Assembly (NCBI GenBank): GCA_015067185.1
Contig: SVMZ01000005.1
Location: 51,023-115,022, forward strand
Source of the DNA: Oscillospiraceae bacterium
Lineage (GTDB): Bacteria > Bacillota > Clostridia > Oscillospirales > Ruminococcaceae
Direction: 5' to 3'
Length of the DNA: 64,000 nucleotides
In this document: in pieces, positions 42,030 to 51,564 of the stretch
Position numbering within the stretch: the first letter of the stretch is position 1
Layout of the letters: each line of letters opens with the position of its first letter
Program-made: the position numbers and the translations under genes
The notes under the pieces: generated by a model
Told to the model about the DNA's origin: nothing
Seen by the model: only the letters and a program-made list of their open reading frames with translations
Databases searched by the model: none

Positions 42030-43454
42030 TTGAATAATCGTGTAAAGACAGAGGTGCCTGCAGAGGTAATGCAGGAGCAGGAAAAATATACACAGCTTGC
42101 CAGAATGAGGATAGCAGAGATTTATTACGGCAGAATCCCGAAATACCATGTGCATTCTTATGGCTGTCAGCTCAATGTGTCGGATGGCGAAAAGCTGAAA
42201 GGACAGTTGGAGGCAATGGGATATCAGCAGACACAGTCGGTAGAGGATGCCGATTTTGTCATATATAACACCTGTGCGGTGCGGGAAAACGCGGAAGATC
42301 GGGCATTGGGGAATCTTGGTGCGCTTAAAAATCAAAAACGCCGCCGCCCCTCTATGCTTATTGCAATATGCGGATGCATGACACAGCAGCAGCATATTGC
42401 TGACAAAATTAAAAAAAGTTTTCCGTTTGTGGATATTGTATTCGGTACCCATTCTATGTATCGTCTGCCGGAGATGGTGTGGTCTCGTTTAAACGGAGGC
42501 GCAAGGGTGTTCGATACGTCAGCAGATGATAAAGATATTGTAGAAGGCTTACCTGTCAGCCGCGACAGCGATTTCAAAGCATGGCTGCCCGTTATGTACG
42601 GCTGTGACAATTTTTGCAGCTACTGTATTGTTCCCTATGTCAGAGGAAGAGAACGCAGCCGCCGCCCCGAAGAGGTGGTTGCAGAAGCAAGAAAAATTGT
42701 GGAGAGCGGATATAAAGAGATCATGCTGTTGGGGCAAAACGTCAACTCTTACGGTGTAGGGTTGGAAGAGAAAATCAACTTCTCCGAACTGCTGCGGAGG
42801 ATTGATGCCATTGAAGGCGATTACCGGATCCGGTTTATGACTTCTCATCCGAAAGACTGCACGCATGAATTGATTGATACCATTGCTGACAGCAAGCATA
42901 TCTGTCACCATATTCATCTCCCGGTACAGTGCGGTTCTGACCGTATCCTCAAACTGATGAACCGGAAATATGATGTGGCAAAATATCTTGAACTGATCAG
43001 CTATGCCAGAGAGAGGATGCCGGATGTTACACTTACCAGTGATATTATTGTTGGATTCCCCGGCGAAACCTATGAGGATTTCTTACAGACACTGGAGCTG
43101 CTGAAAACGGTGCGTTTCAATGCACTGTATACGTTTATCTATTCCAAGAGGGAGGGAACTGTGGCGGCAAAGATGGAAGATCCTGTGCCCTATGAGGATA
43201 AGTCCCGTTGGTTCAGAGAACTGCTTGCAGTGCAGGAAGAGATTGCCGACAGCTATTATAAGAGCATGGTAGGAAAAAGAGTGAGGGTATTGCCGGAAGA
43301 GTTGGGGAAAAACGAAGGAACCATAACCGGCCGTGATGATGGTAATATCATTGTAAATATCAAAGCTCCGGAATCCATGATCGGCAGTTTTGTTGAGGTA
43401 GATGTTGACACTGCTTATAATTGGGCTGTGGGCGGAACGATTGCAGCGGAATAA
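42030..43454 (+). CDS. miaB: tRNA-2-methylthio-N6-dimethylallyladenosine synthase
   Basis: MiaB (474 residues) is a radical-SAM methylthiotransferase that adds the 2-methylthio group to i6A37 in tRNA. The N-terminal UPF0004 domain begins YHVHSYGCQLNVSD with conserved cysteines (YNTCAVRENA, ICGCMTQQ) for the auxiliary cluster. The radical-SAM motif is YGCDNFCSYCIVP (CxxxCxxC). A C-terminal TRAM domain is present (MVGKRVRVLPEE). I chose TTG 42030 because GGAGG (42018-42022) lies 7 bases upstream; ATG 42000 lacks a site. It heads the miaB-ylbF-mutS-mutL-miaA cluster; the acceptor of its product's precursor, MiaA, is in the same cluster. Confidence 0.96.
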   Translation: MNNRVKTEVPAEVMQEQEKYTQLARMRIAEIYYGRIPKYHVHSYGCQLNVSDGEKLKGQLEAMGYQQTQSVEDADFVIYNTCAVRENAEDRALGNLGALKNQKRRRPSMLIAICGCMTQQQHIADKIKKSFPFVDIVFGTHSMYRLPEMVWSRLNGGARVFDTSADDKDIVEGLPVSRDSDFKAWLPVMYGCDNFCSYCIVPYVRGRERSRRPEEVVAEARKIVESGYKEIMLLGQNVNSYGVGLEEKINFSELLRRIDAIEGDYRIRFMTSHPKDCTHELIDTIADSKHICHHIHLPVQCGSDRILKLMNRKYDVAKYLELISYARERMPDVTLTSDIIVGFPGETYEDFLQTLELLKTVRFNALYTFIYSKREGTVAAKMEDPVPYEDKSRWFRELLAVQEEIADSYYKSMVGKRVRVLPEELGKNEGTITGRDDGNIIVNIKAPESMIGSFVEVDVDTAYNWAVGGTIAAE

Positions 43455-43496
43455 TAAAAAGAGAAAATCAATTTGATATAAAAGAAGGAGAACACT

Positions 43497-43898
43497 ATGG
43501 ATATCATTGCAATGGCAAGAGAGCTTGGTAAAGAGCTTCAGAAAGATGAAAGATACATCAAGTATCAGCTGACAGTTCAGGAATGTGAAGAAGATAAAGA
43601 ATTGCAGGAGATGATCGGAGAGTTTAATCTGAAAAAACTTGCCCTTAACCATATACTCAACAGCGCAGACGAAGATAAATCTGATATGATGCTGTTGGAT
43701 ACACAGGTGAGAGAATTGTACAACCGCATTATGGAAGCTCCCTCCATGAAGCACTTCAATGAAGTGAAAGGCGAATTCGATGAGCTGATCAGAGGCATCA
43801 GCACGATTATAACCAAGTCTGCAGCAGGCCAGGATCCGGATGAGATCGATCCCTATGCCTGTTCGGGAGATTGTTCCGGCTGCTCCGGCTGCCACTGA
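43497..43898 (+). CDS. ylbF: YlbF family regulator with Cys-rich tail
   Basis: A 133-residue helical protein of the YlbF/YmcA family. In Bacillus, YlbF, YmcA and YaaT form an iron-sulfur-binding complex that aids RNase Y mRNA processing and development. The helical core (residues 1-110) is followed by CSGDCSGCSGCH, four cysteines that could be the cluster ligand. The position between miaB and mutS is conserved in Clostridia. A GAAGGAG site precedes the ATG. Confidence 0.87.
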   Translation: MDIIAMARELGKELQKDERYIKYQLTVQECEEDKELQEMIGEFNLKKLALNHILNSADEDKSDMMLLDTQVRELYNRIMEAPSMKHFNEVKGEFDELIRGISTIITKSAAGQDPDEIDPYACSGDCSGCSGCH

Positions 43899-43922
43899 GA
43901 CTAAAAAAGGATGGTAAAAGAA

Positions 43923-46532
43923 ATGGCTCCCCTCTCGCCAATGATGGCTCAATATTTTCAGGTAAAAGAAAAACATAAGGATCACCTGCTGTTTTATCGG
44001 CTGGGTGATTTCTACGAAATGTTCTATGAAGATGCAAAAATTGCATCCAGAGAGCTGGAGCTTACTCTTACCGGCAGAGACTGCGGACAGGAAGAGCGTG
44101 CTCCCATGTGTGGTGTGCCCTATCACAGCTGCGAAAATTATATAGCAAAGTTGATACAAAAGGGCTATAAAGTGGCGATCTGCGAGCAGATGGAAAATCC
44201 TGCCGAGGCCAAAGGCGTTGTTCGACGGGAGGTTGTTCGCGTAATTACCCCCGGAACCGTAATCGAAAATTCGATGCTGGACGAGGGGGCCAACAACTAT
44301 ATTTCCGGAATCTGTGTGGAAAACGGTGCGGCAGGAATCTGTTTCTGCGATGTTTCCACAGGAGTGCTTAAGACAACTGTGCTTGCCGGAGAACGAACAG
44401 AACTTGCTGATAAGTTGTTGGATGAACTTTCCCGGTTTATGCCCAAAGAGATTCTTTTCAATGAAGAACTGCTTGACTATAAAGCGGTAACCAATTTTAT
44501 CAAGCAGAGACTTTCTGCTACCGTAAGTTTGCTTGACAGAGAACTCTATGAAGAAGAGACAGCGGCTGCTGTGCTTTGCCGTCAATTTGGAGAAAAAGGA
44601 GAAAGTTTTGTCAAACAGCCCAATGCAGTTCTTATGACAAGATGCATCGGTGCATTACTCAGCTATCTCGCCGAGACCCAGATGAATGGTCTGGAACGGC
44701 TGAGAGAGATTGACGTCTATGCAGAAAATATGTATATGAATCTTGACATGAACTCCAAGCGCAATCTTGAGCTGACGGAGAATATGGCAAGAAGAGAAAA
44801 GCGAGGGTCACTGCTGTGGGTTCTGGACAGAACCTGTACAGCAATGGGAAAAAGACTTCTCAAAAGTTATGTGGAACAGCCTCTGATTAATGCTGCGCTG
44901 ATTTCACGCCGCCTTGGTGCGGTGGAGGAACTGTGTACAAATAGCATTCTTCGTTCTGAGATTATCGAAGAGTTGACACATGTTTTTGATATTGAACGTA
45001 TTATGACACGCATTGTCTATGGCAGCGCAGGTCCGCGGGAATATAAGGCGCTGGAAGCAACGCTCAGCCATATGCCAAGACTTCGTCAACTGCTTTCTGA
45101 GGCAGAAAGCAGCGAGCTGACCGTAATAGCCGGATATATCGATCCTTTTGAAGATATTACAGAAAGAATTTCACGTACAATCATTGAGGATCCTCCGGTT
45201 CTCACCAAAGACGGCGGTTACATCAACAATGGATTTGATGAGGAATTGGACGAGCTGAGAGGACTCATCACAAATACCAAAGAATATATTGCGTCTATTG
45301 AACAGCAGGAGAGAGAAAAGACAGGAATAAAGAATCTGAAAATCGGATACAACCGCGTATTCGGGTATTATATTGAAGTTACCCGTCTGAATTCTTCTTT
45401 GGTGCCGCAGGAATATATACGCAAACAAACGCTGGCAAACAGTGAACGCTACATTACGCAGGAGTTGAAATTGCTGGAAGAGAGAATTCTTTCCGCCGGC
45501 GAGAGAAGCCTTGCCATAGAACTGCGTATCTTTGCAGAATTGCGGGAGGAGATCAAAGGGGAATTGGAGCGTATCCAACAGACAGCAAATGCTGTGGCAC
45601 GGTTGGATGTGTTCTGCTCCTTTGCACAGGTAGCTGCCAGAAACGGTTATTGCAGACCGATTGTGGACAACTCGGATAAACTGATTATAAAAGAAGGACG
45701 TCATCCGGTTGTCGAAGCAATGATGGATAATACGCCCTTCGTCTCCAACGACGTGGAGTTGGATTGTGCTTCCAGACAGATAGCTGTGATTACAGGTCCC
45801 AATATGGCCGGTAAATCTACCTATATGAGGCAGGTGGCGCTGATTACACTGATGGCACAGATTGGCAGTTTTGTTCCTGCAAAATCGGCGCACATTGGTG
45901 TTGTGGATGGGATATATACCCGTGTGGGTGCATCGGATGATCTTACTACAGGACAATCCACTTTTATGATGGAAATGAGCGAGGTTGCATCTATCCTCAA
46001 AAACTGTACGGCAAAGAGTTTGCTGATCCTTGATGAGATCGGCAGAGGCACCTCTACTTTTGACGGTATGAGTATTGCCAGAGCGGTAATTGAACATATT
46101 GCAAACAAGAGAAAGTGCGGAGCCAAGACCTTGTTTGCTACCCACTATCACCAACTGACCGAGATTGAACAGACCTTTGATAACGTTAAAAATTTCAATA
46201 TCGCTGTCAAAAAGAGGGGAGACGATATTGTCTTTCTGAGAAGGATCGTTCCGGGCGGTGTGGATGACAGTTACGGTATTGAGGTATCCAAGCTGGCAGG
46301 AATTCCTGATTCCATCATCAAACGCGCCCATGAGATTTTGAATCAACTGGAAGAAGGACAGGCTGTTTCTGCAAAACCGCGTCAGAAACAGGCAGATGAA
46401 TACCAGATGACGCTGATGTCTGCTGTTGACAGTGAGGTAGAGGCTAAGCTGAAATCTCTCGATCTTAATACATATACCCCGCTGGAGGCTCTCAACCTGT
46501 TGTATGAGCTGAAGGCAATGATAAAAGAGTGA
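43923..46532 (+). CDS. mutS: DNA mismatch repair protein MutS
   Basis: MutS (869 residues) recognises mismatches and, with ATP, recruits MutL. The N-terminal mismatch-reading motif appears as FYRLGDFYEMFYEDA (Phe-x-Glu in YEMFYE context). Walker A is ITGPNMAGKSTYMRQ, Walker B is LLILDEIGRGTSTFDG, and ATHYHQLTE follows. Length fits MutS1. I chose ATG 43923 because AAGGA lies 11 bases upstream and the product begins MAPLSPMMAQYFQ as in relatives; ATG 43911 overlaps the ribosome site. Confidence 0.97.
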   Translation: MAPLSPMMAQYFQVKEKHKDHLLFYRLGDFYEMFYEDAKIASRELELTLTGRDCGQEERAPMCGVPYHSCENYIAKLIQKGYKVAICEQMENPAEAKGVVRREVVRVITPGTVIENSMLDEGANNYISGICVENGAAGICFCDVSTGVLKTTVLAGERTELADKLLDELSRFMPKEILFNEELLDYKAVTNFIKQRLSATVSLLDRELYEEETAAAVLCRQFGEKGESFVKQPNAVLMTRCIGALLSYLAETQMNGLERLREIDVYAENMYMNLDMNSKRNLELTENMARREKRGSLLWVLDRTCTAMGKRLLKSYVEQPLINAALISRRLGAVEELCTNSILRSEIIEELTHVFDIERIMTRIVYGSAGPREYKALEATLSHMPRLRQLLSEAESSELTVIAGYIDPFEDITERISRTIIEDPPVLTKDGGYINNGFDEELDELRGLITNTKEYIASIEQQEREKTGIKNLKIGYNRVFGYYIEVTRLNSSLVPQEYIRKQTLANSERYITQELKLLEERILSAGERSLAIELRIFAELREEIKGELERIQQTANAVARLDVFCSFAQVAARNGYCRPIVDNSDKLIIKEGRHPVVEAMMDNTPFVSNDVELDCASRQIAVITGPNMAGKSTYMRQVALITLMAQIGSFVPAKSAHIGVVDGIYTRVGASDDLTTGQSTFMMEMSEVASILKNCTAKSLLILDEIGRGTSTFDGMSIARAVIEHIANKRKCGAKTLFATHYHQLTEIEQTFDNVKNFNIAVKKRGDDIVFLRRIVPGGVDDSYGIEVSKLAGIPDSIIKRAHEILNQLEEGQAVSAKPRQKQADEYQMTLMSAVDSEVEAKLKSLDLNTYTPLEALNLLYELKAMIKE

Positions 46533-46591
46533 TATCTTCCCGATAAAGGCTATGAGAAAAACAGGGAAGAATGATAACGGAGCGTGCTTAT

Positions 46592-48715
46592 TTGGGCAGG
46601 ATAAATGTACTTGATAAACATACCGCCGAATTGATAGCGGCGGGTGAAGTGGTTGAACGCCCCGCTTCCATCGTCAAAGAGATGATGGAAAACAGCATTG
46701 ATGCGGGTGCAGATACAATTACTGTGGAGATAAAAAATGGTGGAGTTACCTTGATCAGGGTGACGGATAATGGCTCCGGCATTATGCGTGAAGATGTGCG
46801 TAATGCCTTTAAGAGTCATGCAACCAGCAAGATTAAAGTCGGAGATGATCTGAATAATATAGCTACGCTTGGCTTTCGGGGAGAAGCGCTGGCTTCGGTG
46901 GCCGCGGTTGCAAAGGTAGAAATGCTCACAAGGCGCCCGGAAGATACCGAAGGAACACATTACCGAATTGAAGGCGGCGAAGAAATTTTGCTGGAAGAAT
47001 CCGGGTGTCCTGCCGGTACCACAATGATTGTGAGAGATCTTTTCTACAACACGCCTGCACGAATGAAGTTCCTCAAAAAGGATGTTTCTGAAGCCAATGC
47101 AGTGGCTGTGGTGGTGGATAAGATTGCACTCTCCCATCCTGAGGTGATTGTAAGATTTATCCGCGACGGAGAACTTAAACTGCTTACACCGGGAAACGGA
47201 GACCTGAAGTCTGTTATATACGAAGTGTTTGACCGCGATTTTTCCACCAATTTGATTAAGGTGGATTATTGCTATAAGGAAATGACGGTCAGCGGATATA
47301 TTTCAAAGCCGACAGCTTCCCGTGCCAGCCGTTCACTGCAGAGTTTTTTCATCAATGGGCGGTATGTCCGTCCGCGTACCTGCAGTGCGGCAATTGAAGA
47401 GGCATTTAAAGGGATGCTCATGACAGGAAAATTCCCGGCCTGTGTTCTCTTTTTGACCATGCCTCCCAATACAGTGGATGTCAATGTGCATCCGGCCAAG
47501 CTGGAGGTGCGTTTCCACAGCGAAAAGGATGTTTTTGAAACCGTTTATTATGGGGTAAAACAGGCACTGGCAAATCTGGATACGACACCGCTGGCAGGGA
47601 TGAAGGAAGTGCGTACACAAACCAATCCCTATTCCATCAAAGCGGATTCTACAGCACAGGTGCGTTCACTTTTTGATATGCAGAAAGAGGAGACAAGACC
47701 GCCGGTTGCCGTTGTACCGCCCCATGCATGGCAGCGTGTTACTGTACAGGAAAAAGAGAGGTTCAACACCCTCCTCAGCGGCGGAGGGCAAAGAGAGAAC
47801 AATGCCGGAAGAATATCCTCTGAAAAAAGAGAAAGCAGCGCCGGCAGAACGGATCTGCAGAATTATGCGCCGATCCCGGTAGTAGGCTTGGAGCGGATCC
47901 GTTCCGAAAAAACAGAAGCAGCGGCAGAGCCTGCCCGTAAACCAGAGAACCGCACCGCTGAAGCTTCAGGGCAGGAACAGGAGAAAAAGCTGTTTCCGAA
48001 GAGAGCGGAAGCAGTGGAAGATACTGCGGCGGCAGAGAAAATATACGGGAATAATACGGAAGAACCGCAGAAAGAGCATTCGTTGTACGAAAAAAGCGAA
48101 GTATCTTCCGAAAGTAGTGAAGAAAAGATGAAAGTACCGGCTTCTGAGCCGGTGGGTAAAATCATCGGTGAATTGTTTGCTACATATATTTTGATTGAAT
48201 ATCAGGATGAGTTGTTGCTGGTAGATAAGCATGCCGCCCATGAAAGATATATATATGAAAATTTGAAACAGAGGAAAGACGGAAAAGATACGCAGATATT
48301 GCTGATGCCGGAGACAGTCTCCCTTTCCAGAGAGGAACATCTGGCATTGATAAGCGGAATGGCTGATGTAACAGAAGCAGGTTTTGAAATCGACGATTTC
48401 GGAGGAAACTCAGTTATTGTCAGAGCTGTACCCATGTGGATGGAAAAGGCGGATATTGCAGAGATGGTCGGTTGGATGGCCAATGCCATGATAAAGGGTC
48501 AAAATACCTCTCTGCCCGATTTTTTGGACGATCTTTATCACTCCATAGCCTGCCGGGCTGCTGTAAAAGCGCATGACAAAAGTACACCTGAAGAGCTGCG
48601 GTATATAACTGAATTGGTTACAAGAGAGGATATTCGCTATTGTCCTCATGGCAGACCGGTGGTTGGCACTTTTACACGCAGACAGATAGAAAAAATGTTT
48701 AAGAGGTTGGTATGA
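46592..48715 (+). CDS. mutL: DNA mismatch repair protein MutL
   Basis: MutL (707 residues) is the ATPase/endonuclease that nicks the daughter strand. The GHKL ATPase has IAAGEVVERPAS, DNGSGI and GFRGEAL. A long, low-complexity Glu/Arg-rich linker occupies about 325-515. The C-terminal domain carries DKHAAHERYIYE (the metal-binding DxHAxxExxxxE endonuclease motif) and CPHGRP, so it is the nicking type expected in organisms without MutH. TTG 46592 has GGAG 9 bases upstream and gives the canonical MGRINVLDKH start; ATG 46571 is an alternative. Confidence 0.96.
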   Translation: MGRINVLDKHTAELIAAGEVVERPASIVKEMMENSIDAGADTITVEIKNGGVTLIRVTDNGSGIMREDVRNAFKSHATSKIKVGDDLNNIATLGFRGEALASVAAVAKVEMLTRRPEDTEGTHYRIEGGEEILLEESGCPAGTTMIVRDLFYNTPARMKFLKKDVSEANAVAVVVDKIALSHPEVIVRFIRDGELKLLTPGNGDLKSVIYEVFDRDFSTNLIKVDYCYKEMTVSGYISKPTASRASRSLQSFFINGRYVRPRTCSAAIEEAFKGMLMTGKFPACVLFLTMPPNTVDVNVHPAKLEVRFHSEKDVFETVYYGVKQALANLDTTPLAGMKEVRTQTNPYSIKADSTAQVRSLFDMQKEETRPPVAVVPPHAWQRVTVQEKERFNTLLSGGGQRENNAGRISSEKRESSAGRTDLQNYAPIPVVGLERIRSEKTEAAAEPARKPENRTAEASGQEQEKKLFPKRAEAVEDTAAAEKIYGNNTEEPQKEHSLYEKSEVSSESSEEKMKVPASEPVGKIIGELFATYILIEYQDELLLVDKHAAHERYIYENLKQRKDGKDTQILLMPETVSLSREEHLALISGMADVTEAGFEIDDFGGNSVIVRAVPMWMEKADIAEMVGWMANAMIKGQNTSLPDFLDDLYHSIACRAAVKAHDKSTPEELRYITELVTREDIRYCPHGRPVVGTFTRRQIEKMFKRLV

Positions 48716-49683
48716 ACGAAAGCATAGCGAATGGCAGCAATATAGAAGAAAAAACGAAGGTAATTGCTGTAGTGGGACCCACTGCTTCGGGAAAGACAGA
48801 ACTTGCTGTTTCTTTGGCGGAGGAACTCGGCGGAGAGGTTATTTCAGCCGACTCCATGCAAATTTACAAATATATGAATATCGCCACAGCAAAGCCGACA
48901 AAAGAGGAAATGAGGGGCATACCTCATTATCTGATTGATTTTGTGGAACCCGGCGAAACATTTAGCGTTGCCCGCTATGTAGAGCTTGCTCACAGGCTGA
49001 TCAGGGAAATTACCCAGCGGGGGAAGCTGCCTATCATCGCAGGGGGAACCGGGCTTTATGTGGATTCACTGCTTAAAAATATTGAATTTTCTCCGCAAAA
49101 AAGTGATGAACGGCTGAGAGAAGAACTAAATGCTCTGGCAGCAGAAAAGGGCGGCGAGTATATGCTGGCTCTTTTACGGGAGATAGATCCGGAAACTGCC
49201 GCAAGATTACACCCCAATGATTTGAGCAGGATTATTCGAGGTATCGAAATATTCCGTATTACCGGTGTGACCATGTCCCAGCAGCTGGAGAGATCTCACG
49301 GAGAACAGATCTACGATGCATTTTATATCGGGATTGATCTGCGTGACAGGGAAAAGCTGTATCAAAGAATCAACACCCGCGTGGATATTATGCTGCAGCA
49401 GGGACTTGTGGATGAATTGAAAGACTTGGAGAAGCGCGGATTTTCGTCTACGGCAGCGCAGGCAATTGGATATAAAGAACTCTATGGCTGGCATAAAGGA
49501 GAAATGAGTTTTGAGCAGGCGGTAGAGGAGCTGAAACGCGGAACCCGCCGCTATGCCAAGAGACAGCTTACGTGGTTCAGAAAAAACGAGGAGATAAACT
49601 GGTTTTACCGTGAAGATTACCGGGATACACAACAACTGTGCCGGGCAGCGGTAACAGCTGCAGAGAAGTTTTTAGGTGAATAA
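48712..49683 (+). CDS. miaA: tRNA dimethylallyltransferase
   Basis: MiaA (323 residues) transfers the dimethylallyl group to A37 of tRNAs reading UNN codons; MiaB, encoded at the head of this cluster, then thiolates the product. The P-loop GPTASGKTELAV, DSMQIYKYMNIATAKP, and IIAGGTGLYVDSLL motifs are intact. It overlaps mutL by 4 bases. In many Firmicutes hfq follows; here it does not. Confidence 0.96.
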   Translation: MNESIANGSNIEEKTKVIAVVGPTASGKTELAVSLAEELGGEVISADSMQIYKYMNIATAKPTKEEMRGIPHYLIDFVEPGETFSVARYVELAHRLIREITQRGKLPIIAGGTGLYVDSLLKNIEFSPQKSDERLREELNALAAEKGGEYMLALLREIDPETAARLHPNDLSRIIRGIEIFRITGVTMSQQLERSHGEQIYDAFYIGIDLRDREKLYQRINTRVDIMLQQGLVDELKDLEKRGFSSTAAQAIGYKELYGWHKGEMSFEQAVEELKRGTRRYAKRQLTWFRKNEEINWFYREDYRDTQQLCRAAVTAAEKFLGE

Positions 49684-49721
49684 TCCGCCGACAAGAGGCA
49701 AAGCTGAAAGAGGCAGATAAA

Positions 49722-50096
49722 ATGAGCAGATGCATATTCGAGGCTTTAGCGGAGCGCAGATTCCGAAAGAGGGCAAAAGAATATTTGACAGAGCATTACG
49801 GCGATATATTTTCATGGCAGGCCGTCCTCGAAATAGGGGAGCAGTCGGCTGCGCATATGTTCAGCGCAGCGGCCGGTGATATGACGGTTGTCTGCCAGGC
49901 ATATTATATCAAAAGGAAAAAAGGAAGCTATCCGGAAGAAATGCTGAAAGAGCTGAGAGAGACGGCTTTTTGTCTTGCGTTTATGCCGGCAAAAGCAAAA
50001 AAACTCATCGTGATACCGAAGCAGGAGGAGGACGCGTGTTCCGCCCTGCGCAAGGCTGCGGAAATTCCTGAATCGGTGGAGTTGAAGTGTGTCTGA
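49722..50096 (+). CDS. uncharacterised protein in the hfq position
   Basis: A 124-residue soluble, basic protein I cannot assign. It begins CIFEALAERRFRKRAKEYL, has a middle strand-rich part (VVCQAYYIKRKKGSY) and a helix-strand end (KKLIVIPKQEEDACSALRKAAEIPESV). It lies 38 bases after miaA and 48 before the HlyD-like gene, so it is probably part of the same transcript. The weak AAAGAGGCAGATAA precedes the ATG. The frame is real by spacing and codon pattern; function unknown. Confidence 0.65.
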   Translation: MSRCIFEALAERRFRKRAKEYLTEHYGDIFSWQAVLEIGEQSAAHMFSAAAGDMTVVCQAYYIKRKKGSYPEEMLKELRETAFCLAFMPAKAKKLIVIPKQEEDACSALRKAAEIPESVELKCV

Positions 50097-50144
50097 AGAC
50101 GGATGAGAAGAGAAAAGGCAGCAAAAAAGTATGGAGGTTAAAAG

Positions 50145-51368
50145 ATGCGCTCGACAATGGGGAAAATCGTAATGGCGGTTTTGGCACTGTTTTTGGTTGC
50201 ATATATAGGATACCAGGCGGTGGATTATTTTTATAAGCCATATCGGTTAGAAACTGTTTATAAATATACATTTCAGGATTCCGTAACGGGCAACGCTGTG
50301 TTTATCAGGGAAGAGAAGCAGGTGGAATCTGAAATCAGCGGTGTGTTGGATTATATTCATAATGACAGTGAAATGGTATCGAAGGGAATGGCGATTGCAG
50401 AAATCTATCCATCCAGTCAGGATATCCTGAATTTGGAACGGATAGCAGAATTGCAAGCGGAGATCAAAATGCTGGAAGATTCGGAAAAGACCGAGGAAAA
50501 CTATTTGAGTGTGTTTGAAACAATTGGCACACAGATTTCCGATGCGTTGGAAAATATTGTTGTGGATATGAGGATGGGCGATGTTTCTGCGACGGCAGAA
50601 GGAAAAAACGAACTCATGACACTCATCAACCGCCGCCAAATCATTGCGGGGATAGAGGAAAACTATGATAGCAGAATTTCGCAGCTGAAGATGGAGATCG
50701 ACCGTCTCAGTGCCCAAACAGCATCGGCACAAGGATTTGTATATGCAGAAGAAAAAGGATATTTTTCCTCTGCAGCAGATGGTTATGAATATGCAGTTAC
50801 ACCGGAAAAAATGGCTGAAATGACAGCGGAGGATTACAAAAAGATTATAGAGGGGAAAGGGGCACAGCAGTTAACATCACGCGTGGTGGGAAAACTGATC
50901 ACAGATTATAACTGGTACTGTGCAGTTGTGATTTCTGCAGAGGAAGCCGGGCGTTTTTCAATCGGAGACAGTTTGAATATCATGATCGACGATGTGGGAA
51001 CGGATTTTATTCCTGTAAAAGTTGAAAATGTAGTGACAGTGGAGGAAAGCCAGGAAGCTGTTGTTATTCTTAAATGCGGATACATGACCGATCAGCTGGC
51101 CAATCTTCGTACAGCTGAGGTGGAGATCACGTTTGGTGCCGTATCCGGTCTGAGAATTCCGAACAGTGCCATAAGAATGGTGGGCGGAGTCAAAGGTGTT
51201 TATGTATTGAAAAAGCAAACGGTAAAATATCGTCCCATAGAAGTGATTTATGAGAGAAACGGTTTTGTTGTGGTTCGCATGAATGAAGAAGATGCCTCGT
51301 CGCTTCAACAGTTCGATGAATTGTTTGTGGAAGGAAATGACCTTTACGAAGGAAAGCATATTGATTAA
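50145..51368 (+). CDS. HlyD-family membrane adaptor protein
   Basis: A 407-residue protein with one N-terminal membrane helix (about residues 8-27), a biotinyl-lipoyl-like half-motif (SEISGVLDYIHNDSEMVSKGMAIAEIY), two coiled-coil stretches (about 95-120 and 165-190), a second lipoyl/beta-barrel half and a C-terminal membrane-proximal domain (SGLRIPNSAIRMVGGVKGVYVL). This is the adaptor fold used with exporters, but no transporter is adjacent. Its position just before sepF recurs in Clostridia, pointing to an envelope or division role. An AGGTTAAAAG site precedes the ATG. Confidence 0.8.
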   Translation: MRSTMGKIVMAVLALFLVAYIGYQAVDYFYKPYRLETVYKYTFQDSVTGNAVFIREEKQVESEISGVLDYIHNDSEMVSKGMAIAEIYPSSQDILNLERIAELQAEIKMLEDSEKTEENYLSVFETIGTQISDALENIVVDMRMGDVSATAEGKNELMTLINRRQIIAGIEENYDSRISQLKMEIDRLSAQTASAQGFVYAEEKGYFSSAADGYEYAVTPEKMAEMTAEDYKKIIEGKGAQQLTSRVVGKLITDYNWYCAVVISAEEAGRFSIGDSLNIMIDDVGTDFIPVKVENVVTVEESQEAVVILKCGYMTDQLANLRTAEVEITFGAVSGLRIPNSAIRMVGGVKGVYVLKKQTVKYRPIEVIYERNGFVVVRMNEEDASSLQQFDELFVEGNDLYEGKHID

Positions 51369-51388
51369 AAAAGAACGGAAATACAAGG

Positions 51389-51436
51389 AATTTTCCATAA
51401 AACCTTTTTGTAACAAAGGAGGTTTTATGGAAAATT
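51389..51436 (+). repeat. 17-bp inverted repeat before sepF, enclosing a mini-ORF start
   Basis: AATTTTCCATAAAACCT (51389-51405) and its exact complement AGGTTTTATGGAAAATT (51420-51436) enclose a 14-base loop. No T-run follows, so it is not a clean terminator. The 3' side carries AAAGGAGG (51415-51422) and ATG (51427), opening a six-codon frame (MENCCF, stop at 51445). Its role is unknown. Confidence 0.6.
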
Positions 51437-51456
51437 GCTGTTTCTGAAAAATTGTG

Positions 51457-51485
51457 TTGACATTTGACCGAAAAAATTAGATAAT
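51457..51485 (+). promoter_or_regulatory. promoter of the sepF cluster
   Basis: TTGACA (51457-51462), 17-base spacer, GATAAT (51480-51485), about 75 bases before sepF. Confidence 0.8.
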
Positions 51486-51564
51486 GATATCATAGGAATT
51501 GTATGCAATGGTGCAGATGGCCTGCTGTTTGCATACAACAAAAAATCACAGGAGGCAAAACGAT

